Assembly: GCA_031761405.1 (NCBI GenBank) | Contig: JASEVX010000097.1 | Location: forward strand, 435,289-499,288 | DNA from: Serripes groenlandicus | Taxonomy: Eukaryota > Mollusca > Bivalvia > Cardiida > Cardiidae | Reading direction: 5' to 3' | Length of the DNA stretch: 64,000 bases | In this document: positions 11,028-21,430 of the stretch, one piece after another | Layout: every line of letters starts with the position of its first letter | How positions within the stretch are numbered: position 1 is the stretch's first letter | The notes under the pieces: generated by a model | Told to the model about the DNA's origin: nothing | Seen by the model: only the letters and a program-made list of their open reading frames with translations | Databases searched by the model: none | Translations under genes and position numbers: made by a program

Positions 11028-11790
11028 GAGTTGAAACCATCGTGGCAAAAGTAGAAATTGCCTACGATAAGCAATTTCTCCTTTTGTCACAATGTTTTCG
11101 ATTGTCGTCTGCTGCACATGCGTCTGTAGGCGTCTGTAAGCGGAAAATGGTTACATCCTCCTCATGGAAGCTGAACCCTTTCCGTGATACTATAACAGTT
11201 CGAATATTGAAAATATTGTTGAAAATGGAGCTATTGCTGACAATGAGCAATTCCTCCTTTTCACACAATGCTTTCATACACGTTTTAAATTAATTCTTTT
11301 CATATATGAACGTTTTATTATGGACATTCTTTTATTCGACACATTTTGAATAACATGCTAGAGATGAAAGATAACGAGCAATTTTGCCTTACATCAAGGG
11401 GAAAAATATATAGTTGAAACCTATTTTGTGGAAATAGAGGAAATGGGTCACGATAAACAAATCTGCAGTCGTCTGCTGCACATGCGTCAACAAGCGACTG
11501 TAAGCAGGAAAGGGTTGAACCGTTTCCGTTATAGCTACTTAGTTACATACGAATGTTGAAAATGTATTTGCAAACGGAGCAGTTGCTGACAATGAGCAAT
11601 TCCTCCTTTCCAAACAATGCTTTGGAACATTAATCTCTTTTTTCTATAACCTAGATAACGAACACATTTGTCTACAGTTATTATTTTAACCTTTGCCCCT
11701 TTTAGACACATTTGACTCACCTTAACAGATGAATGATAATCAGCAAGTTTGTCCTTTTCCACAATGTTTACATCACTATTCAAAATAGGA
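11028..11790. mobile_element. Palindromic MITE family E, tandemly duplicated copies
   Basis: Family E is recognised by the ends TTAACCCTTTCCC / GGGAAAGGGTTAA, arms with GTCTGCTGCAGA and ACATTGTGACAAAAGGAGAAATTG, and a central hairpin around GAGCAATT. Here two partial copies lie about 400 bases apart (11,028-11,290 and about 11,410-11,640), each with GTCGTCTGCTGCACATGCGTC and GCTGACAATGAGCAATTCCTCC. A remnant follows to 11,790. The shared internal junctions indicate duplication of an already rearranged copy. Confidence 0.6.
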
Positions 11791-11834
11791 AATAGAAATT
11801 AAATCTACAAATTAGAGATAATTTAATTTCAACA

Positions 11835-12056
11835 TTGATTGATAGGGGTTAACGCCGTTTTTCAACATTTCTTCAGTAATACCACGGCGGCCAGTTCACC
11901 TACAAATGTATTTCCTGGTTTTCTCACACCAGTACTCCACACAACAATCTTCCCGAGCAACTGGCTGCTCATCCACATAGGCTTAGCCCATTGGCGAAAG
12001 ACGAATGACGCATGTCGCATTGACTTTTGTCAAACGTCGGAAAGAAATTTGGCCGA
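11835..12056 (-). mobile_element. SINE family A copy, lacking its tRNA head
   Basis: Minus-strand reading runs GACGTTTGACAAAAGTCAA, ATGACGCATGTCGC..., CCAATGGGCTAAGCC, GTGTGGAGTACTGGTGTGAG and the tail GTATTACTGAAGAAATG...GGCGTTAACCCC. It is collinear with the complete family A copy at 12,772-13,066 but stops before the tRNA-derived part, so it is 5' truncated. Confidence 0.75.
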
Positions 12057-12069
12057 AAATGTCAACATA

Positions 12070-12430
12070 CACACGAGTTATAACCGCAAGGTCATTATTT
12101 ATTTTATAATTGAGGCGCTTCTAGCGATTTTGGGACAAAATTTATTATGTATATGCATTTTCGTTAATTGAAGACTCAACGTCCGTCAACGTGTAATCTA
12201 GTCCTAGATGTATCTGTTGACATATAAACTAGAAATGTAGTCTAAATGTTTTTGTTTGTAAATTAACCTTGTACGGTCCCATTTCGACGACGCATCGAAC
12301 CAATCTTCTGTAATTAATACTTTATGAGTTGTCTCTGTCTGTAAAGCTTGGAGGTATAATCCGGCGTTCGGCCGGCTGTCTGCCTGAATTTGCATTCGTC
12401 CGTCCGTCATGGATTGCATGTATTGGTCAA
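12070..12430 (+). repeat. Segment duplicated downstream of FReD copy B
   Basis: Shares collinear blocks with 46,870-47,340: ACACACGAGTTATAA, ATCTAGTCCTAGATGT, TTGACA...CTAGAA, ATTTACCTTGTA-like text, GACGCATCGAAACCA-like text and CTGTAAAGCTGGGAGG. Both copies then pass into tetranucleotide CTGT/CCGT-rich sequence. The 47-kb copy has an extra stretch in the middle. Non-coding in both places. Confidence 0.6.
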
Positions 12431-13435
12431 CATGTTGTTACTGTATGGCAGATTTATTTCAAAGTGGTTACACTTATACCGTGTGATCAGGAGAACGGCA
12501 AATTGATAGGTACATAACTCTGGTCTGTTTATTTTAGTTATCTCCATTTTCCTTATTTAGTTCAGCGATTGTCTCAATTAAATTCCATTGTATCCATTTC
12601 AAACTTGGTTTGTAGGTAACGTATGACCTACAGATTTGCAGTGCACCATTACCATAACTTTAGCATGCTGCGTTTGGAGTGTTTATATTTTTGTCTTTCC
12701 ATGTTCTCACTTATTATATGACTTTCGCATGCAACACATGCGTTCCCGGCGTGAAATGCCCTTGTTCGTTAGCCGAGCCCCGGTAGCTCAGTCGGCAGCG
12801 ACGCGGGCTGTCAATCAAGGGGTTGTGAGTTCGAATCCCGGCTCGGCCAACTTTCTTTCCGACGATTGACAAAAGTCAATGCGACATGCGTCATTCGTCT
12901 TCCACCAATGGGCTAAGTCTATGTGGAAAAGCAGCCAGTTGCTTGGGAAGATTGTTGTGTGGAGTACTGGTGTGCGAAAACCAGGAAATGCATGAGTAGG
13001 TGAACTGGCCGCCGTGATATAACTGAGAAATTGTTAAAAGCGGCGTTAAACCCCAATCAATCAAAACCCTTGTTCGTTAATGAATGCTTCCCCAAGCTGT
13101 GTACTTTGTCCTGAGCGACTGACTGTCTGTCCGTCTTTTTGTTCATCCATCCGTCCGTCTGTCCGTTACGGTTTGCATTAATGGGTCAAAACTTTGTTTC
13201 TGTTTTGCGGATCCATTTCATAGTCGTCACACGTATACATTGGGATTAAGAGATCGATACAATATTTTGAACACAAATCTGATCTGGTGTTTTAGGTGTA
13301 AACTCATTTGTTTTCATTTCTTCGGTTATTGTCTCAGTAGATGTCCAATGTATCAATTTAAGACTTGGTGTATAGGGAACGCAGAGCTAAAGATGTGCAG
13401 TTCAAAAAGAAACATAACTCTAGCATGCTTTTGAT
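12390..13435 (+). repeat. ~280-bp segment in direct duplicate, split by a SINE
   Basis: 12,390-12,670 and 13,130-13,435 share the series CGTCCGTCCGT, GGTCAA, a CATTTCA-AGT-GT-ACAC block, CAGCGATTGTCTCA / CGGTTATTGTCTCA, TGTATCCATTTCAAACTTGG / TGTATCAATTTAAGACTTGG, and CATAACT-TAGCATGCT. They lie about 740 bases apart in the same direction. The family A SINE at 12,772-13,066 inserted between them. Confidence 0.6.
12772..13066 (+). mobile_element. Complete SINE family A with 13-bp target-site duplication
   Basis: The tRNA-like head has an A box TAGCTCAGTCGG and a B box GAGTTCGAATCCC. Then come a body with GACAAAAGTCAATGCGACATG, CACCAATGGGCTAAGTC, GGAGTACTGGTGTG and the tail GCCGCCGTGATATAACTGA...GCGGCGTTAAACCCC, ending in CAATCAATC. 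The 13-base direct repeat CCCTTGTTCGTTA lies at 12,759-12,771 and 13,067-13,079, exactly bordering the element. That proves target-primed insertion and fixes both ends. The tail type is the one shared among molluscan SINE superfamilies. This copy is the best reference for the family in the window. Confidence 0.9.
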
Positions 13436-14310
13436 TGTCTTTTATTTATCAGCATGATTGCAATATACATTGTGGATCTTTAGTGATTTCTGAACTGGAA
13501 ATATTTTAATTAAGGGTCGCTGTTCGGTATTTTGTCAATCTTTTGTCCTTCCTGATTTATTTTGTTTATACAAGAAAAGGGTCAAACTTTGATAAATAAG
13601 GTATATGTTATTGGCAGGCAGTATGGGTTGCTTCACACATTATTGGTTTGGTTTGTTTTAAAGGTCAGTGTTTATTGTTGCAACATTGTTTGTCGATAGT
13701 ATCTATGCCATATATTTTCAACTTACATATGCCCCTATACTTGATTTTCATACGCGTAAGCTGTTTACATGTTAGATCTAGGGTACCTAAAACTGACGAC
13801 GTGTTCCGAATGATAGTTGCATGATTCATCAACAAGAAGTTGCGATTTTGGTTTCTTTTCTGTTAACGATGTCGGGCAAAATTATTTTGAAAAAGATATT
13901 TATGAGCGTTTTAGACCGAAAGATAGTACATTTATATGTTAAAATTAAATGTAATCTCCTCTTTAAAGCCCCAAGTCAATTTATATTTCGATTTCCATTT
14001 TAAATCTAAAGATTATCGAGTAAAATTTTGTATAAGATGTAGACGTAGATTCGGACCCTATTTTTTCCGGATACGTTAAAAGATAAGTAAAAAAATTATT
14101 TGATAGTCAAGTTAGTTGTAAACGTCAGTTTAAACTAAAGAATCGGTAGCACAATGAAATATTTGATAGAAAAAAGCTTCTAAACTGCATAACAATGTTT
14201 AAATACAAGTTTATAAAGACAATTTACTATTTGTAATGTAATGACTATTCCTAACAGTTACATGTAATATTATGTGAACTGACAAAACTTGAACAAATCC
14301 GACTAAGTCA
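13436..14310. other. AT-rich sequence, nothing recognised
   Basis: No supported gene or repeat. Open frames here are short and low complexity. Confidence 0.35.
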
Positions 14311-14315
14311 TGAAA

Positions 14316-14386
14316 TTTGTGATCAGCAGCCACCTGTCTTAAGCAGCCAGTTTTATCATGTCCCTTGGGTGGCTGCTGATCGCAAA
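14316..14386. repeat. 19-bp stem inverted repeat
   Basis: TTTGTGATCAGCAGCCACC at 14,316-14,334 pairs with its near-perfect complement at 14,368-14,386 (one G-T-type difference), leaving a loop of about 33 bases. The arms contain the GGTGGCTGCT motif. Role unknown. Confidence 0.6.
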
Positions 14387-14467
14387 TGTGACAGTATATA
14401 GACTCCATTAACCACAAACTGGTAAGAATACATAAACTTGAGCGTACATAGATATTACCTTTATATG

Positions 14468-14690
14468 AGCCGTTCCACGAGAAAACCAACATTATGGACT
14501 CTGAGTTAAGCACCGACTCGGATCAGCCTAAGCATGCCGCGCAAGCTAACCCGGACAGACACTTTTCGCCTCCTGTTGATTTTCTGTTTCAGGAATCATT
14601 GGTATATACCTCTATCCGCGGACTGTGCAGGCTGATCTGGGTCGATTCATTACGCAGTGTCCATAATGTTGGTTTTCTCATGTAACGGCT
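14468..14690. mobile_element. Inverted-repeat MITE family D copy
   Basis: The left end AGCCGTTCCACGAGAAAACC and the right end (GGTTTTCTCATGTAACGGCT, reading +) are inverted. Similarity continues inward through ACATT-TGGACTCTG, a GATCAGCCT block and its complement AGGCTGATC. The core holds GGACAGACACTTTTCGCCTCC and CTGTTTCAGGAATCA. Other copies in this window keep the same ends and core. No coding capacity. Confidence 0.8.
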
Positions 14691-14864
14691 CCTATATAGT
14701 GACATATAGACCCATGGGGACGGGTGTTTTTCCAACAAACTTTGTATTATGTTTTGTTATATGTTATACACTTGTCACTTTAATAAAATAGTTAATATGA
14801 CTTCTCCACAGCACACGGCTATTGATAACATGTATCACCCTTGGTGGTTTTTATCTAAATTCCC

Positions 14865-17205
14865 GCTCTCAAAGGGTTGGGAAACGAACTTTTGGATCAC
14901 AAGCGGTAACCCCGCTCTCAAAGGGTGGGAAAACGAACTTTTGGTTCACAAGCGGTCAACCCGCTATCAAAGGGTTGGAAACGGTTTACAAGCGTTTACA
15001 CCGCTTTCAAAATGTTGGAAACACAGTTCTGGATCACAAGCGTTCTCCCCGCTTTTAAATGTGGAGACGAACTTTTGGATCAAATGCGTTCACCCCGCAC
15101 TCAAAGGGTTGGAAACGAAATTTTTGATCACAAGCGTTCACACCGCTCTCAAAATGTTGGAAACGAAGTTCTCGATCACAAGCGTTCTCCCCGCTCTTAA
15201 AGGGTTGGAGACGAAATAAATAATGGATCCCATGCGTTCACACCCCTCCCAAAGGGTTGGAAAACGAACACCTGGATCACAAGCGTTCACCCCGCTCTCA
15301 AAGGGATGGAAAACGAACTTTTGGATCACAAGCGTTCACCCCATTCTCAAAGGGTTGGACACACAGTTCTGGATCACAAGCGTTCACACCGCTCTTAAAA
15401 GGTTTGAGACGAACTTGTGGATTACATGCGTTCACACCGCTCTCAAAATGTTATAAACGAAGTTCTGGATCACAAGCGTTCTCACCGCTCTTAAAAGGTT
15501 TGAGACGAACTTGTGGATTACATGCGTTTACACCGCTCTCAAAATGTTAGAATCGAAGTTCTGGATCACAAGCGTTCTCCCCGCTCTTTTTAAGGGTTTG
15601 TGATGAAGTTCTGGATCATAAGCGTTCATCCCGCACTCAAAGGGTTGGAAACGAAATTCTGTATCACAAGCGTTGACCCCGCTCTCATAGGGTTTGAAAT
15701 GGAGTTCTGGATCACAAACGTTCACCCAGCTATCAAAGGGTTGAAAAGGAAGTTCTGGATCACAAGCGTTCACCCCGCTCTCAAAGGGTTGGAGAAGAAT
15801 TTCTTGATCACAAGCGTTCATCCCGCTCTCAAAGGTTTTGAAAGGAAGTTCTGGATGATAAGCGATTACACTGGTCTCAAGGGGTTGGAAAAGAAGTTCT
15901 GGATCCCAAACGTTCACCCCGCTCTCAAAGGGATGGAAAGGAACTTTTGGATCACAAGCGTTCAACCCGCTTTCAAAGGGTTGAACAGGAAGTTCTGGAT
16001 CACAAGCGTCCACCCGCTCTCAAACGGAGTTCTGGATCCCAAACGTTCATCCAGCTATCAAAGGGTTGAAAAGGAAGTTCTGGATCACAAGCTATCACCC
16101 CGCTTTCAAAGGGTTGGAGGCAAAGTTATGGATCCCAAGCGTTTACCCCGCTCTCAAATGGTTGGAACGGAAGTTCTGGATGACAAGCGTTCACCTGCTC
16201 TCAAAGATTTGGAAACAAAGTTCTGAATCCCAAACGTTCGACCCGCTCTCAAAAGTTTGGAAAGGAACTTTTGGATCACAAGCGTTCAGCCCGCTCTCAA
16301 ATGGTTGGAGACGAAGTTCTTGATCACAAGCGTTTACCCCGCACTCAAAGGGTTGGAAACGAGCTTTCGGAACACAAGTGTTCACTCCACTCGCAAAGTG
16401 TTGGAAACGAACATTTGGATCACAAGTGTTCACTCCACTTGTAAAGTGTTGGAAACGAACCTTTGGATCACAAGTGTTCACTCCACTCGGAAAATGTTGG
16501 AAACGAATCTTTAGATCACAAGTGTTCACTCCACTCGCAAAGTGTTGGAAACGAACGTTTGGATCACAAGGGTTCACTCCACTCCCAAAGGGTTCGAAAC
16601 GAACATTTGGATCACAAGTGTTCACTCCACCTGCAAATGTTGGAAACGAACCTTTGGATCACAAGTGTTCACTCCACTTGCAAAGTGTTGGAAACGAACA
16701 TTTGGATCACAAGTGTTTACTCCACTTGCAAAGTGTTGGAAACGAACCTTTGGATCACAAGTGTTCACTCCACTTGCAAAGTGTTGGAAATGAACCTTTG
16801 GATCACAAGTGTTCATTCCGCTCGCAAAGTGTTGGAAACGAGTCTTTAGATCACAAGTGTTCACTCCACTCGCAAAGTGTTGGAAACGAACTTTTGGATC
16901 ACAAGTGTTCACTCCACTCGCAAAGGGTTGGAAACGAACTTTTGGATCACAAGTGTTCACTCCACTCGCAAAGGGTTGGAAACGAACCTTTGGATCACAA
17001 GCGTTCACTCCACTCGCAAAGGGTTGGAAACGAACCTTTGGATCACAAGTGTTCACTCCACTCGCAAAGGGTTGGAAACGAACCTTTGGATCACAAGCGT
17101 TCACTCCACTCGCAAAGGGTTGGAAACGAACCGTTGGATCATAAGCGTTCACTCCACTCGCAAAGGATTGGAAAAGAACCTTTGGATCACAAGCGACCGA
17201 CCAAA
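14865..17205. repeat. 48-bp minisatellite, ~49 copies
   Basis: The unit is 48 bases, for example GTTCACTCCACTCGCAAAG then GGTTGGAAACGAACC then TTTGGATCACAAGC. The 5' portion (to about 16,370) is diverged, with CCCCGCTCTCAAAGGG variants and indels. The 3' portion (16,380-17,205) is nearly homogeneous. Because 48 is 16 codons and the unit has no stop in several frames, long frames appear on both strands, for example + 16,378-17,220 and - 16,622-17,152. None has a domain, signal or start context that stands out, so I treat them as repeat by-products. Confidence 0.9.
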
Positions 17206-17307
17206 GACTTTCAAAAATGATAGTAATGGCTTATAGAAAATATATAGCCTCACGTCTGGTATATCATTGTAAGGACCAATACTAACGATCGTATTTGTTA
17301 TTAACCG

Positions 17308-18236
17308 TTAAGGATGTACTGAACTGAGAAGTGGATATTTAAAAAAAAAAATTGTTTTGATTATGTTGTCAATTAAAACTTGTTTAGTCATTATACCTTT
17401 TTATAATGCTTCAAAATTTAAAAAAAAAAGTGGATTAAATTTGTTTTAGATAAAGGACTGAATTTTTTCGTGAGCCTTCCAAGCGCTGTCCAGTCGCTAT
17501 GTTTGATTATGTAATATAACTGAGTAAAAAGAACATATTAAATCCATGTATATACATTTTAATCTAGAACTTGTACAGTATCATAATGTTTTGAAAATAA
17601 GTAGAATATATTGTACAACTTTTATGACAATTGAAGATATGTTTAAAAAAAAAACAAAAAAATCCTATTTTAACATTTTTTAGCCATCTAGACAAGAAAA
17701 ACTGAAAAAAAAATTGCTCAATGACATATAGTTTTCTTTTTAAATTTTGATAAATGATAGTAATTGCAATAATCTAAAGAAGTTTTAGAAAAAGTTATAT
17801 TATAAATATGTTTTTTCCTTATTTCAAAGTTTTGAACTTTTCTATTCTTTCACATGACAAATATGGGTTCTCATTAGGGAAAAATAGCGTCTATTTTTTA
17901 GGTTCAATTACAACTTATCACATGAACTTCCAAAGATATGGATGAAATAACTTCAGAATGAGATTTAAACCACAAGAAGACAAACAATTAGCATATCATC
18001 TTTCAAATATTGGCAATTTGCATGAAAACCTGTTTTTTTTTCATGTGCTGAAATAGCAAAAAAAAAATGCATATCATAAGGCTTTCATAAATGGATCTAG
18101 CAAAAAATAAAGCCCACTAACATACCTTTTTTTTACTTTTTTTTTATTAAACATACATCCAACCTTCAAACAAACAATGTTACAACAAAACTTAAATATT
18201 ATGAAAAATCCACTTTTCAGTTCAGTATATCCTTAA
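17308..18236. mobile_element. ~930-bp AT-rich DNA element with TTAA ends
   Basis: The left end TTAAGGATGTACTGAACTGA (17,308) is mirrored at 18,236 by TTAAGGATATACTGAACTGA read on the minus strand. Pairing continues through GAAGTGGAT / AAAGTGGAT. TTAA forms part of both borders. The interior is AT-rich with poly-A/T runs and no transposase, so the copy is non-autonomous. Its ends differ from the TTAA element at 10.1 kb. Confidence 0.65.
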
Positions 18237-18359
18237 AAAACGCCGTGAGATAACTGGAATGATGTTTAAAGCTGCGTACAACACAATTCAAACACATGAG
18301 CATAACTAGAATAAACAGAATACATGAAACGCTGCTTTACAAAAACGGGTAACTTCATC

Positions 18360-18573
18360 TTAACTCTTTCAGCGCCAAAGGCAATATTGATGGTTTGCAA
18401 ACAATACAGATTCAGGTGAGTCAGCTCGTAACGAGCTTATCTCACCTGAAATCAGCATTGTTTGCCGTTTAGTTATTAAGATAGTCCAACACTTGTATAA
18501 CATGAGACATGGAGACACCCGATTTTGAACATTGAAGAGTCTACTTTAAACAATTCGGCGCTGATAGAGTTAA
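18360..18573. mobile_element. Palindromic MITE family G copy
   Basis: The ends TTAACTCTTTCAGCGCC and GGCGCTGATAGAGTTAA are inverted. The centre holds the hairpin CAGGTGAGTCAGCTCGTAAC with its complement, flanked by TTTGCAAACAATAC and GCATTGTTTGC. Two further copies lie at 38.8 and 61.9 kb. Confidence 0.75.
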
Positions 18574-18905
18574 CATGAAAAATGACCTTTAACACAGAAC
18601 TGTCAATCATGACCGTTATCTGGTATAATAAACGACCTTTATAATTATTATGTGTTCGCTTGAGCTATAATCAGACGGTCAGGTCAGTTCGCGTCCTGTT
18701 TTTGTCTGGAAAAATACGAGTAAAGTGCACGTTGTTTATCTAACACATAGAATGTTTATAAAATCGTAATACGCTTCGAAATAAACTAAAAGATGGATTT
18801 GCAATTACGTTTTATGATGGAGCACGTGGAATGATGTTCGATTGTCTCCTTGGTACATGTACATGTAGATGCAACTGTGCGGTCAAAACTGTTCATTAAT
18901 TATAG
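18574..18905. other. Unassigned sequence
   Basis: Between a family G MITE and a SINE head. Nothing supported. Confidence 0.3.
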
Positions 18906-18907
18906 AA

Positions 18908-19832
18908 CATCTCCGTTGGTGTAGTGGTTAGAGCGTTCGCCTTGAGACCATGGGGAGTCCAGGGTTCGATCCCAATTCGGGTCATGATATGAATTTTATC
19001 CGGTTGCAGGGAAAGCATTACGACTGGTGCATCGATGTCAGAATACAAATTACCGGTAATACTGATAATTTACCAAGGAAACACTGTGATAACTAAAATA
19101 CTGATAATTTACCAAGGAAACACTGTGATAACTATAATACTGATAATTTACCAAGGAAACACTGTGATAACTAAAATACTGACAATTCACCAAGGAAACA
19201 CTGTGATAACTAAAATACTGACAATTCACCAAGGAAACACTGTGATAACTAAAATACTGATAATTCACCAAGGAAACATTGTGACAACTAAAATACTGAT
19301 AATTCACCAAGGAAACACTGTGATAACTAAAATACTGATAATTCACCAAGGAAACATTGTGACAACTAAAATACTGATAATTCACCAAGGAAACACTGTG
19401 ATAACTAAAATACTGATAATTTACCAAGGAAACACTGTGATAACTAAAATACTGATAATTTACCAAGGAAACACTGTGATAACTAAAATACTGATAATTT
19501 ACCAAGGAAACACTGTGATAACTATAATACTGATAATTTACCAAGGAAACACTGTGATAACTAAAATACTGACAATTCACCAAGGAAACACTGTGATAAC
19601 TAAAATACTGATAATTCACCAAGGAAACATTGTGACAACTAAAATACTGATAATTCACCAAGGAAACACTGTGATAACTAAAATACTGATAATTCACCAA
19701 GGAAACACTGTGATAACTAAAATACTGATAATTCACCAAGGAAACACTGTGATAACTAAAATACTGATAATTCACCAAGGAAACACTGTGATAACTAAAA
19801 TACTGCTGAAAGTGGCGTAAAACACATTCATT
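18908..19832 (+). mobile_element. SINE family B copy with internal 39-bp tandem expansion
   Basis: 18,908-18,985 is a tRNA-like head with GGTGTAGTGGTTAGAGCG (A-box region) and GGGTTCGATCCC (B box). The body follows: AAGCATTACGACTGGTGCATC, then TCAGAATACAAATTACCGGTAA. The tail that normally occurs once, CCAAGGAAACACTGTGATAACT, is repeated as a 39-base unit about 19 times (about 19,058-19,800). The last unit leads into the normal end AATACTGCTGAAAGTGGCGTAAAACA and ATTCATTCATTC. So the array is an amplified piece of the SINE. Both strands carry 261-codon open frames over it only because 39 is 13 codons. Confidence 0.85.
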
Positions 19833-19963
19833 CATTCTTTCCTATTTTCTAACGTTTTTATGATTTTGTTTTTACTTCGCATAGTCCGTGTCTTGTGTTA
19901 CTCTATGGTTCGCGTCATCATCCTAGTCGGCGCCATTCGCATTCTTTTCAAGTTTTGCGTTTT

Positions 19964-20124
19964 AGCCGTTCCACAAAAAAACAAACTTTATGGACCCAGA
20001 TCAGCCTGAAAATCCACAGGAAGCGAAAAGTGTATATCCGGGTTAGCCTGCGCGGCATGATTAGGCTGATCCTAGTCGATACTTTACGCAGAGTCCACAA
20101 TGTTGGTTTTCTCGTGGGATGGCT
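19964..20124. mobile_element. MITE family D copy, internally shortened
   Basis: Starts TAGCCGTTCCAC and ends GGTTTTCTCGTGGGATGGCT, with GATCAGCCTGAAAATCCACA and AGGCTGATCCTAGTCGATAC inside. The left arm is shorter than in the 14.5-kb and 60.4-kb copies. The core is read in the opposite sense (AATCCACAGGAAGCGAAAAG). Confidence 0.7.
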
Positions 20125-20267
20125 CTTATCAAGTTTTGTTTGTCAATCACAATCTACGCTATCCAGGAGTGACAGCTCTTGTTTCTAAAAAGGTATTTGA
20201 CCGACATTTTTTCAATTGGAGTCGAAGTTTAAATGCCTGTAGTCATCTTGATAGGACAATTGAAAGA

Positions 20268-20490
20268 GAAATGAAGACAGTGGAAAACAGTGATGCAGCA
20301 GTAGAGCGGCGGCCTTTCGCGCCAAAAGGTGCCGGGTTCGAATCACGTGATGAGCAGGTTCTGCCCGTAATTTTTCCCAACACATTTGGCGCTCGTACTT
20401 GTAAAGTCTCAAGTGATGCAGACATCGAACGGAATTAATATAGGCTGAAAGCTTGTTTCTAAATTTGATGTAAGTCTAAACTAATCTAAG
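20268..20490 (+). mobile_element. SINE family D copy
   Basis: A B-box-like GCCGGGTTCGAATCACGTGA is followed by GATGAGCAGGTTCTGCC, CACATTTGGCGCTCGTACT, AAGTCTCAAGTGATGCAGAC and the 3' end ATAGGCTGAAAGCTTGTTTC. A second copy at 49.0 kb has the same order. The tail differs from families A-C. Confidence 0.6.
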
Positions 20491-20604
20491 AGAAGTGAAT
20501 GATTTGGTTACACCACGTTCACAGACACAGAGAAATGTGATCAGAACAATAGCTTGAAGACGTGTATGCAAACCCTTATTATCCAGAAAGACAAAAGGAA
20601 TCAA

Positions 20605-20755
20605 GTCCAGTATGACGTCTTGGTATGTAGTGAGTTCAACTTGTTATCTGTTAAGTATCGTCTGTATTTAACCCCTTTTCCTGCATACAACTTATCTGCA
20701 AACGACTTGATAACATTAATGAAAAGTAGAAAAACATCTAAGCAAAAGTAAGAAA
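20605..20755 (+). repeat. ~140-bp dispersed repeat, second copy at 37,565-37,690
   Basis: Both copies contain CTTGGTATGTAGTG / CTTAGTATGTAGTG, then AAGTATCGTCTGTAT / AAGTATCGTCTATAT, then TTTTCCTGCATACAAC-like and AAACATC-AA-AAAAG text in the same direction. No coding frame is conserved. Confidence 0.5.
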
Positions 20756-20864
20756 AACATCTAAACAAACAATAACGAAAACTTCTAAGCAAACAATAAG
20801 GAAAACAAAAACAAAAATCATATCAAACGTTCCTTGCCGCTTCTATACTAAATTATAATATCCC

Positions 20865-21430
20865 TTATAGCATATGCGGCCCCGGCTCACATTTACCCGG
20901 CCAGCAGCGGAGTGCTAGCTTGAAACACGGCCTGCACTTCGCCGTAAGAGCGGGTAGATGGCGGGACCTGCCTTATAGCAAATTCCGGCCCGTCTCACAT
21001 TTCCCCTAACAGCAGCGGAGGGCTCGCTTGAAACACGGCAAACACTTCCCCGTACGCATGGGTAGGCGACGGGACCTACCTTATAGCATATGCGGCCCCG
21101 ACTCTCATTTCCCCTGCCAGCAGCGGAGTGCTAGCTTGAAACAAGGCCAGCACTTCGCCGTAAGCGCAGGTAGACAGCGGGACCTGCCTTATTGCGAATT
21201 CGGCCATGGCTCACATTTACCCTACCAGCAGCGGAGGGCTCGCTTGAAACAAGGCTAGCACTTCACCGTAAACGCCGGTAGACGGCGGGACCTGCGTTAT
21301 AGCTAATTCGGCAACAGCTCACATTTCTTCTACCAGCAGCGGAGTGCTCGCTTGAAACAAGGCCATCACTTCGCCGTAAGCGCGGGTAGACGACGGGACA
21401 TGCCTTATAGCATGTGCGGTCCCGGCGCAG
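20865..21430. repeat. 108-bp tandem repeat, exactly periodic
   Basis: The landmark TTATAGC or TTATTGC starts at 20865, 20973, 21081, 21189, 21297 and 21405, i.e. every 108 bases with no net indel. Each unit then has a CTCACATTTCCCC-type block, CCAGCAGCGGAG, GCTTGAAACAAGGCC, CACTTCGCCGTAAGCGCGGG and GACGGCGGGACC. Since 108 is 36 codons, part of it is open on both strands. A stop interrupts the + frame near 21,256, so I do not call it a gene. Confidence 0.8.

Noticed and set aside
11839..12171. 110-codon frame on the + strand
   Set aside because: It is the antisense of a family A SINE; the same frame fragments appear wherever that SINE is inverted.
12777..12850. tRNA gene candidates with A and B boxes (also at 18,910, 29,583, 52,420)
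   Set aside because: Each is followed directly by a SINE body and tail, and the same heads recur in truncated copies. They are SINE heads, not tRNA genes.
16378..17220. 280-codon frame of 16-residue repeats with regularly spaced His and Cys, resembling a zinc-finger-like or secreted repeat protein
   Set aside because: It is the 48-bp minisatellite. Several frames on both strands are equally open, the His/Cys spacing fits no known finger, and the diverged left half of the same array is broken by indels.
19035..19835. 261-codon open frames on both strands with a 13-residue repeat, superficially like a repeat protein
   Set aside because: They coincide with the 39-bp tandem expansion inside a SINE. 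The frame is open on both strands for the same trivial reason, and the sequence starts and ends inside the SINE.
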